A DNA stretch of 56,616 bases, taken from NCBI GenBank assembly GCA_903828245.1, contig CAIKLP010000082.1, forward strand, positions 75,636 to 132,251. Reading direction: 5' to 3'. Both the position numbers and the translations under genes were made by a program. How positions within the stretch are numbered: the stretch's first letter is position 1; every line of letters starts with the position of its first letter. Source of the stretch: an uncultured bacterium. GTDB lineage: Bacteria; Bacteroidota; Bacteroidia; Sphingobacteriales; Sphingobacteriaceae. Positions 37,250 to 46,274 of the stretch are shown one piece after another. The notes below the pieces were generated by a model that saw nothing but the letters and a program-made list of their open reading frames with translations, was not told the DNA's origin and ran no database searches.

Positions 37250-39399
37250 TTAAACAAGACAGCGCCTGTTTGCGTATCGTAAATTCCTGATACAATTTTA
37301 ATTTCACCCTTTGTCGCTTTATTCTTTAAGTATTCACTTTGGTCAAGAATTTCAGCAATAGAATTGTCGACATTTAATTGAGTGATTCGCTCGATAACTT
37401 TTTCATCACCCGCTATTAAATGCCTTTCGCAATTACAAGCTTGAATAGATTTTTCTATTTTATTGGTAATATTGGATATATGACCAGCACTATTGCCTTG
37501 AATTGCTTTGGCAATAGCACCACAATTGCTGTGCCCTAAAACCACCACTAGCTTTGTTCCTAAGTCTTTGCAGGCTAATTCTATGCTGCCTAAAATATCA
37601 TCGTTGATAATATTACCTGCAATTCTAATAGAAACTAGATCGCCTATACTTGCGTTAAATATTAAATCTGGATTGGTTCTAGAGTCGATACAACTTACAA
37701 TAGCGGCCATGGGGTTTTGACCTAAAGAAGTTGCATTAACTTGGTGCTTTAAATTTTTTTGTGACCATTTGCCTTTTAGGAATCTTTCATTACCCAATTT
37801 TAATAAACTGAGCACTTCTTCCGGCTTTAATTTTCCTTGACTTTCTTTGTCTAAAACATTGACAAACTGAATATGATCATCCAGCTGATACATGGTTTTT
37901 AGGCCTACAATATTGAGTTTGATATTCTTTTCTTTAGAAACAGTAGACTTAAAATCTTCAATAATTTCTAATACATCATTATCAATATAATCGCAATAGT
38001 TGGCGTCTATGATGAGTTTAGATCCCTCAGGAATAGACCAAAGCGTGTCTTTAATGCTTGCTTTATTTAAAAAAGAAACTTGATTGGGCAATTCCATTCT
38101 AATAGTTTCACCAAAAGCAAGTACTTCTTTCTCTATTTTAAAAGGATTTTTAAAATTACTTTTCATTAAATAGAAAATACTAACTGCCAAACCAATTAAA
38201 ATACCAATCAATAAATCTGTAAAAACGATGGCTAAAATTGTAGCAATAAAAGGAATAAACTGATTCAATCCTTTTCTATACATTTCTTTGAACAAAGTAA
38301 CTTTTGCTAATTTATAACCTGTTACCAATAATATAGCTGCCAAAGAAGCGATAGGAATTAAATTTAAATAAGGACTAATAAATAATACACTGACGAATAA
38401 AAGTAAACCGTGTAATATAGCAGACATTTTTGTTGCAGCGCCAGCATTGATATTAACCGAGCTTCTTACAATAACTGATGTGATGGGTATGCCACCAACT
38501 AAACCCGAAAAAATATTACCAATTCCTTGAGCCACTAATTCTTTATTTGGAGATGCTTTTCGCTTGTGAGGGTCAATGTTTTCAACTGCTTCGAGGTTAA
38601 GCAAGGTTTCTAGTGAGGCAACAATGGCAATGGTAAAACCAACTACCCAAACTTGAGGATTGCTAATGTCAGCAAAATTTGGAGTGGTAATTAAAGATAA
38701 AACACCATTAATTTTAGGAATATTAACTAGGTGCGATTGTTCAATATAAAGAGTAGGAATAAATCGCTGAAAAACTAAATTTATTAATATTCCGCTCATT
38801 ACTACAAATAAAGATGCAGGTAAAAAATTATATTTTTTTAAGGGTGTTTTATCCCAGTAAATTAAAACAACTAATGAAATAAGGGATACAATAATGGCAC
38901 CACCTGAAAAATGATTGATTACATTAATGAGTTCTGAAAATGTATTTTCCCCGTCTTGTTGATTAAAGCTAAAGTCGTTTACCACATCAGCATCATAGCC
39001 AAAACTATGGGGAATTTGTTTCAAAATTAAAATGATACCGATTGCGGCTAGCAATCCTTTAATTACATTCGAAGGAATATAGTCTGCAATAAAACCAAGC
39101 TTGAAAATTCCACTGATTAACTGTATAGAACCAGCAATAACGCCAGCCATTAAAAGTAATTCAAAACTGCCGAGTGTGCCAATGGCTGTTAATATAACCG
39201 CTGCTAAACCCGCTGCTGGTCCACTTACACTGGTGTGGGATTCACTTAATAAGCCCACAATTACGCCACCAATGACACCAGCAATTATACCAGAAAGCAT
39301 TGGCGCGCCACTTGCTAGCGCAACACCTAAGCACAATGGCAAGGCCACTAAAAACACCACCACACTGGATGGCAAATCAAATTTTAATTTAGCAAACAT
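37246..39399 (-). CDS. SulP-family anion transporter fused to beta-carbonic anhydrase
   Basis: The 717-residue protein joins three parts. A SulP permease core (about 1-400) starts PSSVVVFLVALPLCLGVALASG. A STAS-like cytoplasmic domain covers about 425-525. A beta-carbonic anhydrase domain (about 540-717) has the zinc and catalytic residues in CIDSR (about 571) and GHSNCGA (His and Cys near 621-624). SulP proteins carry bicarbonate or sulfate. Fusion to carbonic anhydrase strongly suggests bicarbonate/CO2 handling. It overlaps by 4 bases the 3' end of the small membrane gene opposite. Confidence 0.93.
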   Translation of the reverse strand: MFAKLKFDLPSSVVVFLVALPLCLGVALASGAPMLSGIIAGVIGGVIVGLLSESHTSVSGPAAGLAAVILTAIGTLGSFELLLMAGVIAGSIQLISGIFKLGFIADYIPSNVIKGLLAAIGIILILKQIPHSFGYDADVVNDFSFNQQDGENTFSELINVINHFSGGAIIVSLISLVVLIYWDKTPLKKYNFLPASLFVVMSGILINLVFQRFIPTLYIEQSHLVNIPKINGVLSLITTPNFADISNPQVWVVGFTIAIVASLETLLNLEAVENIDPHKRKASPNKELVAQGIGNIFSGLVGGIPITSVIVRSSVNINAGAATKMSAILHGLLLFVSVLFISPYLNLIPIASLAAILLVTGYKLAKVTLFKEMYRKGLNQFIPFIATILAIVFTDLLIGILIGLAVSIFYLMKSNFKNPFKIEKEVLAFGETIRMELPNQVSFLNKASIKDTLWSIPEGSKLIIDANYCDYIDNDVLEIIEDFKSTVSKEKNIKLNIVGLKTMYQLDDHIQFVNVLDKESQGKLKPEEVLSLLKLGNERFLKGKWSQKNLKHQVNATSLGQNPMAAIVSCIDSRTNPDLIFNASIGDLVSIRIAGNIINDDILGSIELACKDLGTKLVVVLGHSNCGAIAKAIQGNSAGHISNITNKIEKSIQACNCERHLIAGDEKVIERITQLNVDNSIAEILDQSEYLKNKATKGEIKIVSGIYDTQTGAVLFN

Positions 39400-39524
39400 A
39401 TATTCAATTAGTTTTGTAGTTTTAAAACTTAAAAATGCATAATTTGTTTTACATATCGAAGTATATTCGTATTAATAATAGATTAATTGTGTTGTATAAT
39501 GGTGTTTTTTAAAAAATCATTTAA

Positions 39525-40211
39525 ATGAATATTGGGATGTGCTTTAAGCGAATAATTTTAGTTTTTTTGTGTTGTACTTCCCTGTATAGCAATGCTGTTG
39601 CGCAATCACAAAAAGTAACTTTCTTTTTGCAAACGGATTTTGATCAGCTATACCTCAATGATTCCGTTAAAATCTCTAAATGCGCTATCTATTTAACTAA
39701 TTTTAAATTTTATAATCAATCGGAATTAGTATTTGAAGATGCTAATCAAGCACATTTAGTCGACCTGCTCGATCCTAGCCCAATCCAATTTAATATACCA
39801 GTAAATTTAGTTTATAATCGAGTAGTATTTAATATTGGGGTGGATAGTAACACCAATGTTGCAGGCATTTTAACCGGCGATTTAGACCCTCGTGAAGGAA
39901 TGTATTGGGCATGGCAAAGTGGGTATATCAATTTTAAATTAGAAGGTATTTTAAATGCTAAAGTACAACAAGCATTTCAATACCATATTGGTGGATATGC
40001 CGGAAAGCTTAATGCCATTCAAACTAACGCCTTTGAAGTATATCCAAATAACAAATACACTTTGAGTTTTAATTTCATGCCCATGTTACAATATGCTTTA
40101 GCGCAAAAGCAATTTGAAATAATGTCTCCACAGCTTAAAGCAGTGCAATTGGCAAAATTACTTTCAGAAAACACTACTTGTACTAAAGTTCAAAATCTAT
40201 CAAATGAATAA
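39525..40211 (+). CDS. MbnP-family copper-binding protein
   Basis: The 228-residue secreted protein has a signal peptide (to about AVAQ, residue 27) and the MbnP core signature. GVDSNTNVAG lies near 105 and GDLDPREGMYWAWQSGYINFK near 118-138. In methanotroph MbnP a tryptophan is oxidised to kynurenine by its partner MbnH to complete a copper(I) site; W128 and W130 here lie in the conserved block. The next gene, overlapping by 8 bases, is the MbnH-like enzyme. No methanobactin precursor or MbnB/C is seen, so this is a methanobactin-independent pair. Confidence 0.88.
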   Translation: MNIGMCFKRIILVFLCCTSLYSNAVAQSQKVTFFLQTDFDQLYLNDSVKISKCAIYLTNFKFYNQSELVFEDANQAHLVDLLDPSPIQFNIPVNLVYNRVVFNIGVDSNTNVAGILTGDLDPREGMYWAWQSGYINFKLEGILNAKVQQAFQYHIGGYAGKLNAIQTNAFEVYPNNKYTLSFNFMPMLQYALAQKQFEIMSPQLKAVQLAKLLSENTTCTKVQNLSNE

Positions 40212-41235
40212 GGGTGTTATTTTTTTTATTTTATTAGCAGTTTTTTCTATTGCATTTATTGCACCTTTAGAAAGCGAATTTATAAAACCAGCCCATTTCC
40301 CAAAAACTAAATATAATTTTCAAAATAATCCTTTTGATTCAAATAAAATAAATATTGGTCGCGCGTTATTTTATGATCCAATATTATCAAAAGACAGTAC
40401 TATTTCTTGCGCAAGTTGTCATAGTAATTATACGGCATTTGCACATGTGGATCATGCATTAAGCCATGGAATAGCCGATCGTATTGGCATTCGGAATGCA
40501 CCTGGACTTATGAATTTAGCATGGCACGAAAATTTTATGTGGGATGGGGCTATTAATAATTTAGAGGTGCAATCTTTAGCGCCCCTTACTAATCATCTAG
40601 AAATGGATGAGAATTTGAATCATGTTTTAGAAAAATTAAATCGCAGTTTTTTTTATAAAAATTTATTTAAAAAGGCATACGGAGACGATATAATTTCTAC
40701 TGATCGTTTTTTAAAATCAATTACTCAGTTCCTTTTACAAATGGTTTCAGCAAGCGCTAAATACGACAGTGTAAAAAACGGGAACGCCATTTTTACTTTA
40801 CAAGAAAAAAAAGGCTACCATATTTTTAAAAAAAATTGCGCAGTATGTCATACAGAGCCGCTATTTACCAATTTAAAATTTGAGCAAAACAATTTACCTG
40901 TCGATCCAAATTTAAATGACATGGGGCGTATGCGCATTACACAAAGTGCAAAAGATTCCATCTGTTTTAAAGTGCCTACCTTAAGAAATATTACTTTTAC
41001 CTTCCCTTATATGCACGATGGTCGTATGCGTAAATTACAAGAGGTGCTTCATCATTACGAAAACATAGAACTCCTTACTAGCAATCATAAGCGTATTAAG
41101 ATTAAGTTAAATAAGCTTGAACAAGTAGATTTAACCGCTTTTTTGCTTACACTTGATGATCAAAAATTCTTGTTTAATCCAACACTGGCTTTTCCAAAAG
41201 AATTATTATTAATGAATCGAAGGAAAAACGAATAA
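40204..41235 (+). CDS. MbnH-like dihaem cytochrome c peroxidase/MauG family enzyme
   Basis: The 343-residue protein has an N-terminal hydrophobic anchor or signal (residues 5-20). Two c-type haem sites, CASCH (69-73) and CAVCH (212-216), identify the CCP/MauG family. Conserved blocks NAPGLMNLAWHENFMWDG and PTLRNITFTFPYMHDGRM are present. Its position behind MbnP, with an 8-base overlap (ATGAATAA), makes an MbnH role likely, that is, oxidising a Trp of MbnP. General cytochrome c peroxidase activity is the alternative. Confidence 0.9.
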   Translation: MNKGVIFFILLAVFSIAFIAPLESEFIKPAHFPKTKYNFQNNPFDSNKINIGRALFYDPILSKDSTISCASCHSNYTAFAHVDHALSHGIADRIGIRNAPGLMNLAWHENFMWDGAINNLEVQSLAPLTNHLEMDENLNHVLEKLNRSFFYKNLFKKAYGDDIISTDRFLKSITQFLLQMVSASAKYDSVKNGNAIFTLQEKKGYHIFKKNCAVCHTEPLFTNLKFEQNNLPVDPNLNDMGRMRITQSAKDSICFKVPTLRNITFTFPYMHDGRMRKLQEVLHHYENIELLTSNHKRIKIKLNKLEQVDLTAFLLTLDDQKFLFNPTLAFPKELLLMNRRKNE

Positions 41236-41252
41236 AACACGTCTAAATAATC

Positions 41253-42599
41253 ATGAAAAAAGTAGTCTTAACCACAATATTAATAGTTGGCTTACACAGT
41301 GTATTTGCCCAAACTAATCCTGTAATTTTAAATTGGTTGCAAAATACCACTGGTATTATGGGCAGACATTATGTAAGAAATAATTATATACCCATCAACG
41401 ACAATTCCTTAGCAAATGTATTAAGTGTAAAGTATTCGACTGCGAATGTTTATGTAGCAACAAATGGCATTCCAGCTTATATAACTGGTCCTTTTTTAGA
41501 TGGTAATCCATCGATTGCAACCAGTCAAAATGCTATTTTCAAACTCCCATTGAATCCATTAAAAAATACAGGAAATCCTGTAAGTACTACTGGCGGAAAC
41601 ATCGGTTTGTTTATTAATGGAGTGGCTTTGTTTGATTATAGAGATGGTGTATCTTGGAAGTCTTCCACTGGAACGCTTGCAGGTGGGCCATTTGGTGGCA
41701 TGGGCGATAATGTTTGGAATAGAGATGCCGTTGTGGCAGAACGATTAGGTTTTGATTGTGCGAAAGGTCATCCAGCAATGGGTAATTACCATCACCATCA
41801 AAATCCGAGTGCATTTAGTTTAGACCTTTCCGTAATTTCTACTATTTGTAATTTATATGTTGCCGATGGATTATATTTAATTGATAGTAATGTACACGCT
41901 CCGCTAATTGGTTTTGCCTACGATGGCTTTCCAATTTATGGCGCATATGGATATAAAAATTTGGATGGTACGGGTGGAATTGTTAGGATGAAATCTAGTT
42001 ATCAATACAGAAATATAAGTACCCGCACGCAATATGCAAACGGAACAACGGTTACAGCTGGGCCTCCGGTAAGTACAACTTATCCATTAGGATATTTCAA
42101 AGAAGATTATGAATTTGTTTTAGATAGCAATTCGGATTATTTAGATGTACACAATGGCCGTTTTTGCATCACCCCCGAATTTCCTAATGGCACCTATTGC
42201 TATTTCACAACAGTAAATAAAGAATGGAACTCCGCTTATCCATATGTAGTTGGCCCTACGTTTTATGGAAGCAGAGTTGTGGCTAAAGTAACTACTATTA
42301 CAGAGCCCGTTACCACTTATTCACCAAGCACCGGATTAGCCAATGTCATCAAAACCAGTATCATTATTTCACCAAATCCAGCAACAGAATTTGTAGCTGT
42401 TCAATTAAGTGGTTTACAAAACGAAGATGTGCAATTGGAATTAATAGACCTTCAAGGTAAAATTATTCAATCAGATAAAATAGTACAAGGCAGTACCATT
42501 ACTTATTTTGATGTTAGAAAATTATACGACGGCTTTTATTTTCTAAAAGTGATGGGTAAAAATTTCAGCAAAATCGAAAAAATTAAAATAAGCCATTAA
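41253..42599 (+). CDS. Secreted YHYH-domain protein with T9SS sorting domain
   Basis: The 448-residue protein has a signal peptide ending VFAQ (residue 20). A YHYH domain carries GNYHHHQNP near 177 and VHAPLIGFAYDGFPIYGAYG near 210. A C-terminal T9SS type A domain (about 370-448) contains ISPNPATEF and DGFYFLKV. The YHYH fold has histidine clusters that could bind metal, but its role is uncharacterised. It follows MbnH by 17 bases, and its stop overlaps the next start in TAATG. This suggests a copper-linked extracellular function. Confidence 0.86.
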   Translation: MKKVVLTTILIVGLHSVFAQTNPVILNWLQNTTGIMGRHYVRNNYIPINDNSLANVLSVKYSTANVYVATNGIPAYITGPFLDGNPSIATSQNAIFKLPLNPLKNTGNPVSTTGGNIGLFINGVALFDYRDGVSWKSSTGTLAGGPFGGMGDNVWNRDAVVAERLGFDCAKGHPAMGNYHHHQNPSAFSLDLSVISTICNLYVADGLYLIDSNVHAPLIGFAYDGFPIYGAYGYKNLDGTGGIVRMKSSYQYRNISTRTQYANGTTVTAGPPVSTTYPLGYFKEDYEFVLDSNSDYLDVHNGRFCITPEFPNGTYCYFTTVNKEWNSAYPYVVGPTFYGSRVVAKVTTITEPVTTYSPSTGLANVIKTSIIISPNPATEFVAVQLSGLQNEDVQLELIDLQGKIIQSDKIVQGSTITYFDVRKLYDGFYFLKVMGKNFSKIEKIKISH

Positions 42600-44197
42600 T
42601 GAGAAAAATTGCATTCATCTTTTGCCTTTTGTTAAGTTTTCAAAACAATTTAACAGCGCACGATTTAAGTCTTCCACATACAACTGAGCAGCAATGGACT
42701 GTTTCAGGAGAAAGCATGCAAGGTTCATTTTTAATGTTGAAAGGATCGCAAGTTTACTTAGAAAACTCAAATGGAACTATCTCCCATTTTCCGTTAAAAA
42801 GTTTCTCGATTGCTAACCAACAGCTTATTGCACAAAAGAACAGTAATATCTTAAAACTTAATACTAGAGAGGGTTATAGCGCAAATGCTATTGCAGAAAA
42901 ATCAAATTTTTACCCGTTTTTATTTCTTTTTTTAAGCTTAACTTTCTTGCTTATCTATTTACAACACAAGCATAAATACAGCAAAATAATTCCAGTTTTA
43001 GTGTGCCTAATGATTGTTTCCTTTTTAGGATTTACAGCTAAGGCCATCAGAACTTTTCAAACAATAACCAATCCGCTTAGCATCGATTCTGCATTTACTT
43101 TTTACAAACCAGCAGTCAATACATTTTGGGATTCAACTTATTTTAGGGTTGAGTCTAAAGGAATTCCTGCGCATGGAATGATGACAGGAATTACTAACTG
43201 GCAACAACAATTTCCAATTCCCCAATGTTATATTGGAACTAACGCCTGGAGTATACCTTTGAATCCTACAATTGCAGCAAACCCAGTTCCAGTAAACCAA
43301 TTTCATTTTTTGAAAGGTGCTGTGGCTATTGCAGTAAACGGAGTTGCCATATTTAATCCCTATACTAATACGGGCGTTGATGCATTTTTAGATGGACAAT
43401 TGGATTATTGGGGCGGTCATTGCGGCAGGGCAGATGATTATCATTACCATATTGCACCATTGCATTTATACAGTACTTCTCCGTTAACATTCCCCATTGC
43501 TTATGCACTTGATGGCTTTGGGGTATACGGCACATTAGAACCAGATGGAAGTAATATGCAAACTTTGGATGCAAATCACGGACACTATGCAAGCAATGGA
43601 GTTTATCATTATCATGGAACTGCAACCGCACCATATATGATTGGCAATATGGTGGGTAGTGTAACAGAAGATGCAGATTTGCAAATCGTTCCTCAATCAA
43701 AGGCCTCTCCTATTAGGCCAGCTGGCGCGCCATTAAAAGGCGCGGTAATTACAAACCTTGTAGCTAATGCCAATCAAAACGGATATGCTTTGACCTATAC
43801 TTTAGCGGGCTTAACTTATTTAGTTGAATACGAATGGAGTACCAATGGCGTCTATACTTTTAAATATACTTCGCCTACAGGTGTTGTAACCACTAATGTG
43901 TATAATGGTTTCAAGCAATGCACCATTTCAACCGCCATCGAAAACAATACAATTGCAAAAAAAGAATTAGTGATTTTCCCAAATCCAAGTAAGGGTAATT
44001 TTGAAATTTTATTTACCGGTAAACAAGAAAATATAAATTTACACGAAGTATATGTATACGATATGCTTGGTAAATTACATTATCAAGATAAAGCATCACA
44101 AGGTTTGCTAGCCTTAGGCGAATTAGGAAAAGGAACTTATATTGTAAAAGTGAAATCAGGAAACGAAATGTATCATAAAAAAATAATCATTAATTAA
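42599..44197 (+). CDS. Second YHYH-domain protein with N-terminal membrane helices and T9SS sorting domain
   Basis: The 532-residue protein has a signal peptide (to LTA), then a short SHD1-like beta segment (about 30-80). Two hydrophobic helices follow (about 103-120 and 131-150). The YHYH domain has DYHYHIAPLHL near 280, ALDGFGVYG near 303 and VYHYHGTA near 335. A T9SS type A domain ends the protein (IFPNPSKGNF...GTYIVKV). Membrane helices combined with a T9SS tail are unusual. It is translationally coupled on both sides by TAATG overlaps, at 42597-42601 and 44195-44199. Confidence 0.84.
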   Translation: MRKIAFIFCLLLSFQNNLTAHDLSLPHTTEQQWTVSGESMQGSFLMLKGSQVYLENSNGTISHFPLKSFSIANQQLIAQKNSNILKLNTREGYSANAIAEKSNFYPFLFLFLSLTFLLIYLQHKHKYSKIIPVLVCLMIVSFLGFTAKAIRTFQTITNPLSIDSAFTFYKPAVNTFWDSTYFRVESKGIPAHGMMTGITNWQQQFPIPQCYIGTNAWSIPLNPTIAANPVPVNQFHFLKGAVAIAVNGVAIFNPYTNTGVDAFLDGQLDYWGGHCGRADDYHYHIAPLHLYSTSPLTFPIAYALDGFGVYGTLEPDGSNMQTLDANHGHYASNGVYHYHGTATAPYMIGNMVGSVTEDADLQIVPQSKASPIRPAGAPLKGAVITNLVANANQNGYALTYTLAGLTYLVEYEWSTNGVYTFKYTSPTGVVTTNVYNGFKQCTISTAIENNTIAKKELVIFPNPSKGNFEILFTGKQENINLHEVYVYDMLGKLHYQDKASQGLLALGELGKGTYIVKVKSGNEMYHKKIIIN

Positions 44198-45415
44198 TGA
44201 AAATTAAATTTGCAAAAATATTTTTACTCGTTTTATTATTGGCAATAAAGGTAATAGCACAAAATAAAAAAAAGTGTTATGCTCAAATTACCTGATACAG
44301 GACAACAATCTAGCTATACTTTAACCTTTGGCGAAGACGCAGATTTTAATATCAATCCACCATTTTATTTTTTAAATAACGCTGCAATACTTACCGATAC
44401 ATTGACTGGTTTAATGTGGCAAAGAGCCGATGCAGGTGAAATGACATTTGAGAACGCACAGAACTATGCAGACACGAGCACTTTAGGAGGTTATACAGAT
44501 TGGCGATTGCCCAATGCGATGGAAGCATTTTCTATTTTAAATTTTCAAACTCAAAATCCAACAGTAGATTTAAATTATTTTATCAAAACTAATGCAGAAT
44601 ATTGGTGGACTTCAGATGTACAAGTAAATGATAATTCAAAAGTATGGGTAACAAATGCTGGAGGTGGTATTGGAAATCATGCGAAGTCTGAAACTATAAG
44701 TGCTGGAGGCATAAAGAAATTTCATTTAAGATTAGTTAGAACACTCAAAGCTAAACTGATCAATGCAGATCGATTTGCTAAACTTACAGATGGAACGGTG
44801 TACGATAGTTTAACCAATTTAATTTGGCAGAAAACACCCTATGCAGATACCTTAACTTGGGAGCAGGCACTCGCTTATGCAGACACGCTAACCCAAGCGG
44901 GCTATAGCGATTGGCGTTTACCTAATATCAAAGAGTTGCAGTCTATTCAAGATATTTCAGTAATTAATCCTGCCCTAAATACCAATTATTTTAATGTATT
45001 TGGTAGAAAGAAATTTTGGTCGGCCACTACTTTATCTAACAGAACTACAAGTGCTTGGTATTTCGACACACAGTTTGGCATAACCACTTATCAAGCTAAA
45101 ACTTCCAGATTAAATACATGGGTATTAAGAGGCGGACAATTTGCAACAGGAATTTCAACCAAAGAATATCCTTTGTTGCTGAGCCTTTCGCCCAATCCAT
45201 GTCAAGCATTTTTACAAATAAATTTCAATGCTAAAGTAAAATTAATAGCGCCAAAGTTGACCATCACCAATATCATTGGTCAAATTGTTTTTCAATCGGA
45301 AGGAGTTAAAAATCTGTACAAAATAAATACCAGCGATTTTCCCAATGGTATTTATTATTTAACTGTCTTAGATGGCAGCCGAAAGTCAAGTTCAAAATTT
45401 GTTGTCTCAAAATAG
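44197..45415 (+). pseudogene. Lcl (DUF1566) domain T9SS protein, frameshifted at an A8 run after the signal peptide
   Basis: An ATG at 44197, overlapping the preceding stop as TAATG, encodes a signal peptide (MKIKFAKIFLLVLLLAIKVIAQ). It then runs off frame after AAAAAAAA (44266-44273) and stops in about ten codons. The next frame, open from before 44279 to 45415, carries two Lcl/DUF1566 repeats (TDWRLPNAMEAF, SDWRLPNIKELQ) and a T9SS sorting domain. One A fewer would join the parts as AQNKKSVMLKLPDTGQ. This is a disrupted gene, a phase-variable or slippage-expressed gene, or a sequencing error. The 378-residue frame from 44279 alone would lack export. Confidence 0.85.
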
Positions 45416-45499
45416 TAAAAGAGCCTAATAAAGGTATTTGATGCTTTTATTGTTGTTTAGTGTAGTTTTTTAGTAAATTTAATTTTATACAAAAAAATT

Positions 45500-46213
45500 A
45501 TGTCTAAAAAAGAAGATATACAACCCGATTGCGAACATTGCCATTCTCGTTATAAGTCTATTTTCTGTCAAATTGCACCAGATGAAGTAAAGATAATTAA
45601 TGAAAATAAATGGTGTCAATCATTAGAAAAAGGACAGCAATTATTTGCTGAAGGCGCTTATCCACATGGTTTATTTTGCGTAAATACAGGCAAAATAAAA
45701 ATTCATCAAATGGGAGATGAAGGTAGAGAGCAAATTGTTCGATTTGCAAAAGAAGGCGATGTAGTTGGTTACAGGGCTATGCTTGCAGGCGAAAAATATT
45801 CGAGTTCGGCAACCGCCATAGATACCACTTCTATTTGTTTTATTCCTAAAAATGTAATTTTTTCCCTCATAGAGAAAGATGCCAATTTTTCTATTCAACT
45901 CATTAAATTATTGTCAAGTAATTTAAAGCATGCCGAAGAGTCTATTTTACACCTTGCACAAAAACCGGTAAGAGAGCGAATGGCAGAGTCTTTGCTTTTC
46001 TTAAAAGAAATGTATGGACTAGAACCAGACGGGATTACTATGTCTGTAAGTCTTTCAAGAGAAGAGATTGCCACTTTAGTTGGAACGGCAACAGAAACAG
46101 CAATCCGTTTATTGTCCGAATTTAAATCAAAGAAGCTCCTGTCTTTCGAAGGCAGAAAAATTCAAATTATTGATGTTCCAGGATTGTTAAAAGTGGCAAA
46201 TATTCACGATTAA
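45500..46213 (+). CDS. Crp/Fnr-family transcriptional regulator, FNR-like
   Basis: The 237-residue protein has an N-terminal cysteine cluster (C11, C14, C23, with C39 and C60 nearby) reminiscent of the FNR [4Fe-4S] site. A cyclic-nucleotide-binding-type beta roll (about 45-130) and a long dimer helix follow. A winged helix has the recognition segment TATETAIRLL, where Glu and Arg match the FNR/CRP positions. It lies just upstream of ccoI. Palindromes TATGAC-N4-GTCATA before ccoI, ccoS, the truncated haemoglobin and the 36.7 kb gene are its probable targets. It is likely an oxygen- or redox-responsive activator; cluster binding is unproven. Confidence 0.9.
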   Translation: MSKKEDIQPDCEHCHSRYKSIFCQIAPDEVKIINENKWCQSLEKGQQLFAEGAYPHGLFCVNTGKIKIHQMGDEGREQIVRFAKEGDVVGYRAMLAGEKYSSSATAIDTTSICFIPKNVIFSLIEKDANFSIQLIKLLSSNLKHAEESILHLAQKPVRERMAESLLFLKEMYGLEPDGITMSVSLSREEIATLVGTATETAIRLLSEFKSKKLLSFEGRKIQIIDVPGLLKVANIHD

Positions 46214-46226
46214 CATAGCTTCAAAA

Positions 46227-46271
46227 TATGACATTTGTCATATTTTCAATTACGGCGACTCATTAAATTTG
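46227..46271 (+). promoter_or_regulatory. Crp/Fnr-type operator and promoter of ccoI
   Basis: TATGACATTTGTCATA (46227-46242; arms extend to 11 bp as AAAATATGACA/TGTCATATTTT) is followed after 21 bases by TAAATTTG (46264-46271), an exact -7 element. A start about 4 bases later would coincide with the ATG at 46275, implying a leaderless message. Confidence 0.8.
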
Positions 46272-46274
46272 CGA

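Noticed and set aside
39525-45415. Methanobactin biosynthesis locus
   Set aside because: MbnP and MbnH homologues are present, but no precursor peptide, MbnB or MbnC is seen nearby; MbnPH pairs also occur alone.
45416-45460. Weak hairpin AATAAAG/CTTTTATT after the Lcl gene as a terminator
   Set aside because: The stem is short, AT-only and bulged, and no clear T-tract follows.
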